DNA of 64,000 nucleotides from Salmonella enterica subsp. arizonae (GTDB lineage Bacteria; Pseudomonadota; Gammaproteobacteria; Enterobacterales; Enterobacteriaceae): NCBI RefSeq assembly GCF_008692845.1, contig NZ_VXJW01000002.1, positions 1 to 64,000 of the forward strand, read 5' to 3'. Shown piece by piece: positions 57,129 to 64,000 of this stretch (position 1 is its first letter; each line of letters starts with the position of its first letter). The notes under the pieces were generated by a model. It saw only the letters and a program-made list of their open reading frames with translations, ran no database searches and was not told where the DNA came from. The position numbers and the translations under genes were made by a program.

Positions 57129-57145
57129 CATTTTCACCGAAGTGA

Positions 57146-57661
57146 TTAGAAGCGGTAACCTACGCCAGCAATCCAGGTGCCAACGTCAACGCTACGAATA
57201 CGGCTCTGCTCGTAAGAGAAGTCCAGCGCAACATTTTCCATCGGGTTGAATTGCAGACCAGCGCCATAGGAGAAGCCATAATCGCTGGTGTCATGTTTGT
57301 AAGTTGGGTAGTCGGTAGTCTGGAATTTACCGTAACCCACACCGACTACACCGTAAATGCTCGCCCAATCGTTCAGACGATAAGCCGGGCCGGCAGTGAT
57401 GCCGTAGTACTGACCTTTGTTGTAATCGCCCGCACCGTTAGTACGATCTTTTTCGGTGTAGGTGAAGGAACCGATTACGCCCAGCGGGTTGTCATCCTGC
57501 TCGTAACGATACTTCAGGTTGAAACCGTTCATTTTGTTCGCTACGCCCTGCGCATCACTCTGAGCGTAACCACCGGTAACGGTAGAAGTAGCCGCTACTG
57601 CAGAACCTGCGGAAAAAGCCAGAACAGCGGCCAGTGCTGAAAGACATGCAATTTTTTTCAT
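57146..57661 (-). CDS. ompX: Outer-membrane protein OmpX
   Basis: A 171-residue eight-stranded outer-membrane beta-barrel of the Ail/Lom/OmpX family, implicated in adhesion and envelope stress. The signal peptide of about 23 residues ends ..AGSAVA|ATS. Alternating strands end with the C-terminal aromatic VGTWIAGVGYRF, the Bam recognition motif. The start MKKIACLS at 57661 gives the standard length; a two-codon earlier start is less likely. It is a single gene. Confidence 0.96.
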   Translation of the reverse strand: MKKIACLSALAAVLAFSAGSAVAATSTVTGGYAQSDAQGVANKMNGFNLKYRYEQDDNPLGVIGSFTYTEKDRTNGAGDYNKGQYYGITAGPAYRLNDWASIYGVVGVGYGKFQTTDYPTYKHDTSDYGFSYGAGLQFNPMENVALDFSYEQSRIRSVDVGTWIAGVGYRF

Positions 57662-58013
57662 AACCACCTCAAATGTGCTTTAAGTAAGTCCTAAGTTTTA
57701 AATATATCAAAAATTAATGGGAAACTCTTTGCAATTCACGGTGTCTAAAGGCGCCTTTCATGTAACAGAACATTTCCACACCTCGCTATCTTATTCAATT
57801 AGCATCACTTTTCCAGTTAATTGCACCAATAATGCGCGTGCGGCGCGATACATTCATCCAGATTATTCCTAAACCATCAGTCTATTTATTCATCAATTTA
57901 AGTTCATTTTATGGAATCGTGAGAATTTTTTTCAACGAATCCTGAACTGCCGTGGGGAATTTCCATTACACTGCCACCTTTACTCGTACTGACATTTTTT
58001 GACAGGAGAAAGG
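57662..58013. other. Divergent regulatory region ompX-rhtA
   Basis: A 352-bp AT-rich gap between divergent ompX and rhtA. It must hold both promoters and the long ompX leader that small RNAs are known to target in enterics. I see no small gene or repeat; no site is clear enough to name. Confidence 0.6.
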
Positions 58014-58901
58014 ATGCCGGGGTCGACACGTAAACTACCAGTCTGGTTGCCCATTTTGGTTTTGCTCATTGCCATGTCCTCTATTCAGAGTGGCGCTTCA
58101 TTGGCGAAATCGTTGTTTCCTCTTGTCGGCGCGCCGGGCGTAACGGCGCTTCGTCTGGCACTGGGAACGCTTATTCTTATTGCCTTTTTCAAACCCTGGC
58201 GTTTGCGTTTTGCAAAAGCACAGCGGCTGCCTCTACTGTTTTATGGTCTGTCGCTGGGCGGGATGAACTATCTATTCTATCTGTCGATTCAAACGGTACC
58301 GTTGGGTATTGCGGTCGCACTGGAATTCACCGGTCCGCTTGCGGTCGCGCTGTTTTCATCCCGGCGACCAGTAGATTTTATTTGGGTCGTACTGGCAGTG
58401 CTTGGGCTCTGGTTCCTGCTGCCATTAGGACAAGATGTGTCTCACGTTGATCTTACCGGGGCCGCGCTGGCGCTCGGCGCAGGCGCCTGTTGGGCTGTCT
58501 ATATACTTACCGGTCAACGGGCAGGCGCGGAACATGGTCCGGCTACGGTAGCGGTAGGCTCGCTGATTGCGGCCATCATTTTCGTGCCGATTGGCGCAGT
58601 TCAGGCTGGCGACGCGCTATGGCACTGGTCGATTCTTCCCTTAGGGTTAGCGGTAGCTTTACTTTCTACAGCGCTGCCTTATTCCCTGGAAATGATTGCG
58701 CTGACACGGCTGCCTACCCGCACTTTCGGTACGCTGATGAGCATGGAACCCGCGCTTGCCGCCGTTTCCGGAATGATTTTTCTGGGCGAAACGCTTACGG
58801 GCGTACAAATCATGGCCCTGTGTGCCATCATTGCCGCCTCTATGGGGTCTACTCTAACGATTCGACGTGAACCGCAAATTAAACAGGTTGATGTAAAATA
58901 G
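58014..58901 (+). CDS. rhtA: Threonine/homoserine exporter RhtA
   Basis: A 295-residue inner-membrane exporter of the DMT superfamily (two EamA repeats, ten helices). It extrudes threonine, homoserine and other amino acids. Conserved segments are SIQSGASLAKSLFPLVGAPG, GVTALRLALGTLIL and the second-repeat LPTRTFGTLMSMEPALAA. The start at 58014 (MPGSTRKLPVW) has AGGAGAAAGG upstream and matches E. coli. Confidence 0.94.
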   Translation: MPGSTRKLPVWLPILVLLIAMSSIQSGASLAKSLFPLVGAPGVTALRLALGTLILIAFFKPWRLRFAKAQRLPLLFYGLSLGGMNYLFYLSIQTVPLGIAVALEFTGPLAVALFSSRRPVDFIWVVLAVLGLWFLLPLGQDVSHVDLTGAALALGAGACWAVYILTGQRAGAEHGPATVAVGSLIAAIIFVPIGAVQAGDALWHWSILPLGLAVALLSTALPYSLEMIALTRLPTRTFGTLMSMEPALAAVSGMIFLGETLTGVQIMALCAIIAASMGSTLTIRREPQIKQVDVK

Positions 58902-59146
58902 TTGCTTATTTTGCATGATGTGCATAATCATGCAGAATATCATCTCTTGATTCATCCATTATTATCGCTATATTGCCACGTCATTTTTTGACATATTTTT
59001 TCTCATTTTCACATTAAAATAAGAATTATTACTCGCCAAACAACACCTTTATATAACCAATTGATTGTAAATAAAAATCAATATTAAAGCTTATCTGTGC
59101 TATTAAATTGATAGGTAAATTCAAAAAGCAAAGTGAAAAACCGATG

Positions 59147-59153
59147 CTATACT
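59147..59153 (+). promoter_or_regulatory. -10 region of the dps promoter
   Basis: TGCTATACT at 59145-59153 is an extended -10 followed by TTAGTTTC, the same arrangement as the E. coli dps promoter read by sigma-70 with OxyR or by sigma-S in stationary phase. The 300-bp gap from rhtA is AT-rich, consistent with IHF and nucleoid-protein binding; I do not assign individual sites. Confidence 0.6.
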
Positions 59154-59165
59154 TAGTTTCGTTAA

Positions 59166-59705
<540 letters not shown>

Positions 59706-59723
59706 ACATATCTTTACCCTGAA

Positions 59724-59838
59724 TAAGTCGAGTTGCAGTAAGGCGTAGGCGCAGCGAATCTCCGGAGGCCGGGCTTTCGTAGGTGACTGGGCGAGCGAGT
59801 CGAGTCAAGGCAGATGCAAATTGATATATAACGGGTAT
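59724..59838. repeat. ERIC/IRU-like interspersed repeat between dps and glnH
   Basis: A stretch with GTTGCAGTAAGGCG near one end and CAAGGCAGATGCAA near the other is an imperfect palindrome. Its centre GTAGGTGACTGGGCGAGCG resembles the ERIC core GTAAGTGACTGGGGTGAGCG. It is non-coding. It sits in the 489-bp gap after dps, ahead of the terminator and the glnH regulatory sites. Confidence 0.55.
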
Positions 59839-59853
59839 ATAAGTAATCCCTAT

Positions 59854-59880
59854 AACCCCTGCCTGTCGCAGGGGTTTTGC
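59854..59880 (+). terminator. Terminator downstream of dps
   Basis: The arms AACCCCTGC (59854-59862) and GCAGGGGTT (59868-59876) are perfect complements with a 5-base loop, running into TTTT. Confidence 0.88.
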
Positions 59881-60022
59881 ACTTAAATAGTGCGCACTTC
59901 TTGTACGCCTCTCGCAAAAAGTGAATTATTTGTAATAATCACCTCACACAATCGTTAACTAAAGATTGTTTTAGCAACAAGTTTTACGCTAAATAGACCT
60001 TGTGCTTGTATGTTGTTATTTA

Positions 60023-60052
60023 CGCACTAAATCAGTGCCCCAAAACAGTGCA
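60023..60052. promoter_or_regulatory. Two overlapping NtrC sites upstream of glnH
   Basis: Site 1 CGCACT-AAATC-AGTGCC (60023-60039) and site 2 TGCCCC-AAAAC-AGTGCA (60036-60052) both fit the NtrC pattern TGCACC-N5-GGTGCA and overlap by four bases. They lie 75-105 bp upstream of the sigma-54 element, the usual enhancer position. NtrC activation of glnHPQ under nitrogen limitation is established in E. coli. Confidence 0.8.
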
Positions 60053-60107
60053 GCATGCTGACTTTGTCCGATTTATTGTGTACAGGAATAATTCATCCCA
60101 CTGTTAA

Positions 60108-60941
<834 letters not shown>

Positions 60942-60954
60942 AACGGCCTGATAT

Positions 60955-61046
60955 GGGCTTATGGCCCGGTAGTGAGGACACTCACCGGGTCTACGGACGG
61001 ATAAAACGCCACGGCGTCGCCATCAGGCAATATGCCTGCGGTTTTC
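60955..61046. repeat. REP-like repeats between glnH and glnP
   Basis: Paired CCCGGTAGTGAG and CTCACCGGG segments (about 60965-60989) and a GCCATCAGGCAATATGCCTG stretch form REP-type palindromes in the 166-bp gap. Such elements would favour higher expression of the binding protein than of the membrane components. Confidence 0.45.
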
Positions 61047-61107
61047 ACACCATATCCGCACCCGATAGGGCATTTGACTATTTACACCACGGTAACAGGA
61101 ACGACAT

Positions 61108-61767
61108 ATGCAGTTTGACTGGAGCGCCATCTGGCCCGCCATTCCGCTTTTACTTGAAGGCGCTAAAATGACCCTGTGGATCTCGATCCTCGGTCTGGCT
61201 GGCGGCCTGGTGATTGGATTGGCAGCAGGTTTTGCCCGCACGTTTGGCGGCTGGTTCGCCAACCACATCGCCCTGATTTTCATTGAAATTATTCGCGGCA
61301 CGCCTATCGTTGTCCAGGTCATGTTTATCTACTTTGCCCTGCCGATGGCATTTAATGATTTACGTATTGACCCGTTCAGCGCGGCGGTCGTGACGATAAT
61401 GATAAACTCGGGCGCTTATATCGCGGAAATTACCCGTGGCGCAGTGCTATCAATTCACAAAGGCTTCCGCGAAGCGGGTCTGGCGCTGGGCCTTTCGCGC
61501 CGGGAAACCATCCGCCATGTGATTTTACCGCTTGCTCTGCGCCGTATGCTGCCACCGCTGGGAAACCAGTGGATCATTAGCATCAAAGACACTTCGTTGT
61601 TTATTGTTATCGGCGTAGCCGAGCTGACCCGTCAGGGCCAGGAAATTATTGCCGGTAATTTTCGCGCTCTGGAAATCTGGAGCGCCGTAGCGGTCTTCTA
61701 TTTGATTATTACGCTGGTGCTGAGCTTTATTTTGCGTCGTCTTGAAAGAAGGATGAAAATCCTGTGA
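61108..61767 (+). CDS. glnP: Glutamine ABC transporter permease GlnP
   Basis: A 219-residue inner-membrane permease, forming a homodimeric channel for glutamine import. Hydrophobic helices span about residues 12-45, 58-85, 90-110 and 185-210. The EAA loop is [20 protein letters not shown]. It overlaps glnQ by four bases. Length matches E. coli. Confidence 0.96.
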   Translation: MQFDWSAIWPAIPLLLEGAKMTLWISILGLAGGLVIGLAAGFARTFGGWFANHIALIFIEIIRGTPIVVQVMFIYFALPMAFNDLRIDPFSAAVVTIMINSGAYIAEITRGAVLSIHKGFREAGLALGLSRRETIRHVILPLALRRMLPPLGNQWIISIKDTSLFIVIGVAELTRQGQEIIAGNFRALEIWSAVAVFYLIITLVLSFILRRLERRMKIL

Positions 61768-62486
61768 TTGAATTTAAAAACGTCTCCAAGCACTTTGGCC
61801 CAACCCAGGTGCTGCATAACATTGATTTAAACATCCGTCAGGGCGAAGTGGTTGTAATCATCGGCCCTTCCGGTTCGGGTAAATCCACTTTATTGCGCTG
61901 TATCAACAAACTGGAAGAGATCACGTCCGGCGACCTGATTGTCGATGGTTTGAAAGTTAACGATCCTAAAGTAGACGAGCGGCTGATTCGCCAGGAAGCC
62001 GGCATGGTGTTTCAACAGTTTTATCTGTTTCCGCATCTGACCGCGCTCGAAAATGTTATGTTCGGCCCTTTGCGCGTGCGCGGCGCAAAGAAAGAAGAAG
62101 CGGAAAAACAGGCGAAAGAACTGTTAGCGAAAGTTGGGCTGGCGGAACGGGCGCACCACTACCCCTCAGAGCTTTCCGGCGGCCAGCAACAGCGCGTCGC
62201 CATCGCCCGTGCGCTGGCAGTGAAGCCGAAAATGATGCTATTTGACGAGCCAACCTCCGCCCTGGACCCTGAACTGCGCCATGAAGTGCTGAAAGTCATG
62301 CAGGATCTGGCGGAAGAAGGCATGACCATGGTTATTGTCACTCACGAAATCGGCTTTGCCGAAAAAGTCGCCTCGCGGCTGATTTTCATCGATAAAGGTC
62401 GTATTGCCGAAGATGGCAGCCCACAGGCGCTGATCAAAAATCCGCCAAGTCCACGTTTACAGGAATTTTTACAGCACGTCTCCTGA
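61764..62486 (+). CDS. glnQ: Glutamine ABC transporter ATP-binding protein GlnQ
   Basis: A 240-residue ATPase that drives GlnP. It has Walker [10 protein letters not shown] (residues 34-42), Q-loop VFQQFYLFP, signature LSGGQQQR and Walker [12 protein letters not shown]. It overlaps glnP by four bases. It is the last gene of glnHPQ. Confidence 0.97.
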   Translation: MIEFKNVSKHFGPTQVLHNIDLNIRQGEVVVIIGPSGSGKSTLLRCINKLEEITSGDLIVDGLKVNDPKVDERLIRQEAGMVFQQFYLFPHLTALENVMFGPLRVRGAKKEEAEKQAKELLAKVGLAERAHHYPSELSGGQQQRVAIARALAVKPKMMLFDEPTSALDPELRHEVLKVMQDLAEEGMTMVIVTHEIGFAEKVASRLIFIDKGRIAEDGSPQALIKNPPSPRLQEFLQHVS

Positions 62487-62493
62487 TATATCG

Positions 62494-62519
62494 CCCTCCC
62501 GGCCCTGCGGCAGGGAGGG
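62494..62519. terminator. Hairpin after glnQ
   Basis: The arms CCCTCCC (62494-62500) and GGGAGGG (62513-62519) are perfect complements eight bases after the glnQ stop. No T-run follows, so it may be a pause or stabilising structure more than a complete terminator. Confidence 0.5.
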
Positions 62520-62604
62520 TATCATGGAATAATCCCATTTCATTTTCCCTCCTCTGCGCCATCTATACTTAGTGTTTTGCGTCTCTTTTCTCACTGGAGG
62601 AGTC

Positions 62605-64000
62605 ATGCGGTGGACCCTGTTCATCTTTTTTTGTCTACTGGGCGCTCCTGCCCATTCCGTCGCCATACCCAGCGTGACCACGGGGACATCAACCAGCCAG
62701 CAGACAGCGACAGCGCCGGAGCCCAATACTGAGCAAAAAAAAGCGGCCTACGTAGCCCTGGCTGACGTTCTGGAGAACGAGGCTTCACGTAATGAATTGA
62801 TAGCGCAGCTACGCGAATCTTCAACCACGCCGCCGACCGAACCGGCGTTTGCGCCGCCTGCGGCCAAAGATGAAAAAACGGTACTGGAGAACGTCACCAC
62901 CCTCACCCGCCAGTACGGCGACGCTTTCGCCACCCGTTTCGCCCAGCTTTATCGCAACATCACCGATGCGCCGCACAAGCCGTTTAACTCGCAAACTTTC
63001 ACCAACGCGTTATCCCACTTTTTATTTCTGGCAGTCGCGGTATTTGGTTTTTATAGCGTGATACGGCTTTGCGCCCTGCCGTTATATCGAAAAATGGGCC
63101 TGTGGGCGCGAAAGAAAAACCGTGAGCGCAGCAACTGGCTGCAACTTCCGGCGATGATCGCCGGCGCGTTTATTATCGATCTCCTGCTACTGGCGCTGAC
63201 ATTATTTATCGGTCAAATGCTCAGTGATAATTTTCATGCCGGAAGTCGAACCATCGCTTTTCAGCAAAGCCTGTTCCTGAATGCCTTCGCGCTGATAGAG
63301 TTCTTTAAAGCGATTCTGCGGCTTATTTTTTGCCCTAATGTACCGGAATTACGTCCATTTACCATTCAGGACGCGACAGCCCGTTACTGGAATCGCCGTA
63401 TGAGTTCGCTTAGCAGTTTGATTGGCTACGGGCTAATTGTTGCCGTTCCGATTATTTCAAACCAGGTGAATGTTCAGGTTGGCGCGATGGCTAATGTGGC
63501 GATCATGCTCTGCATCACTATCTGGGCGCTATACCTGATCTTTAGAAACAAAGCTGAGATTACGCAACATTTGTTAAATCTGGCAGAACGGTCATTAGCC
63601 TTTTTTAGCCTGTTTATCCGCGCCTTCGCGCTGGTGTGGCACTGGCTGGCCAGCGCTTACTTTATCGTGCTGTTTTTCTTTTCGTTATTCGATCCTGGCA
63701 ATAGCCTGAAGTTTATGATGGGCGCGACCGTCCGTAGTCTGGCGATTATTGGCATCGCTGCGTTTATCTCCGGCATGTTTACCCGCTGGATAGCGAAAAC
63801 CATCACCCTGTCGCCCCATACGCAACGCAATTACCCGGAACTACAAAAGCGGCTTAACGGCTGGCTCTCCTCGGCGCTGAAAGTCGCACGCTTTCTGACC
63901 GTCTGCGTCACCGTCATGCTATTGCTCAACGCCTGGGGGCTATTCGATTTCTGGCACTGGCTACATTATGGCGCCGGGGAAAAGATGGTCGATATCCTTA
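62605..64000 (+). CDS. ybiO: Mechanosensitive channel YbiO, N-terminal part
   Basis: The first 465 codons of YbiO, an MscS-family mechanosensitive channel (741 residues in E. coli); the gene runs off the window. The ATG at 62605 has GGAGGAGTC upstream. The signal peptide is MRWTLFIFFCLLGAPAHSVA. A periplasmic region with a Pro/Thr-rich, variable stretch to about residue 130 follows. A long series of membrane helices then begins at HFLFLAVAVFGFYSVIRLC. The pore helix and MscS domain lie beyond the window. The frame is open throughout. Confidence 0.93.
   Translation, partial: MRWTLFIFFCLLGAPAHSVAIPSVTTGTSTSQQTATAPEPNTEQKKAAYVALADVLENEASRNELIAQLRESSTTPPTEPAFAPPAAKDEKTVLENVTTLTRQYGDAFATRFAQLYRNITDAPHKPFNSQTFTNALSHFLFLAVAVFGFYSVIRLCALPLYRKMGLWARKKNRERSNWLQLPAMIAGAFIIDLLLLALTLFIGQMLSDNFHAGSRTIAFQQSLFLNAFALIEFFKAILRLIFCPNVPELRPFTIQDATARYWNRRMSSLSSLIGYGLIVAVPIISNQVNVQVGAMANVAIMLCITIWALYLIFRNKAEITQHLLNLAERSLAFFSLFIRAFALVWHWLASAYFIVLFFFSLFDPGNSLKFMMGATVRSLAIIGIAAFISGMFTRWIAKTITLSPHTQRNYPELQKRLNGWLSSALKVARFLTVCVTVMLLLNAWGLFDFWHWLHYGAGEKMVDIL

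Overview
The window is enterobacterial chromosome and almost certainly Salmonella enterica. Gene order and protein sequences follow the E. coli K-12 segment from ybjP to ybiO, read from artP through pot, grxA, mdfA, dacC, gsi, moeAB, mntR and ompX to glnHPQ. Salmonella-type differences are a sulfatase/PTS block between artJ and rlmC, a LacI/MFS/GH31 block between ybiU and ybiT, and the absence of yliE and yliF. Most of the sequence is ordinary core genome. I see no CRISPR array, tRNA or rRNA gene and no defence island.

Layout. 1-535: end of an IS3-family element inserted in the 3' remnant of a phage-type integrase beside ybjP. 0.6-5.2 kb: ybjP and the arginine ABC importer artPIQM plus artJ, with tandem ArgR boxes before artJ. 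5.4-8.6 kb (minus): cytosolic-type sulfatase and an ascorbate-family PTS IIB and IIC. 8.9-17.6 kb (minus): rlmC, ybjO, putrescine importer potFGHI, ybjN, rimK, nfsA, ybjC. 17.8-26.4 kb: grxA, ybjM, ybjL, sRNA rybB, rcdA, ybjJ, ybjI, mdfA, ybjG, deoR. 26.4-31.7 kb: dacC, gstB, yliI, bssR, rimO. 31.8-37.2 kb (minus): glutathione importer gsiABCD. 37.4-43.0 kb: moeA, moeB and a glycyl-radical enzyme with its activase. 43.1-50.5 kb: ybiV, ybiU and the LacI/MFS/GH31 locus. 50.5-64 kb: ybiT, ldtB, ybiR, mntR, mntS, opgE, ompX, rhtA, dps, glnHPQ and the start of ybiO.

The most informative observations are lesions. potG has lost 19 bp relative to the 377-codon E. coli gene and is frameshifted at codon 278. 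yliI is frameshifted inside its signal peptide by a third copy of a 7-bp tandem repeat, and removing one copy restores the frame, so it may be switchable. iaaA, expected between moeA and gsiA, is gone except for its last ten or so codons in front of gsiA. With the IS-disrupted integrase, these suggest a lineage losing dispensable functions such as putrescine uptake, isoaspartyl-peptide cleavage and periplasmic sugar oxidation.

Regulatory sites recognised by eye include ArgR boxes (artJ, possibly artP), a PmrA box (ybjG), a sigma-E promoter (rybB), an FNR-like site (ybiYW), a CRP-like site (GH31 locus), an MntR box (mntS), and NtrC sites with a sigma-54 promoter (glnHPQ). A palindrome with four GATC sites upstream of the sulfatase/PTS operon is unexplained.
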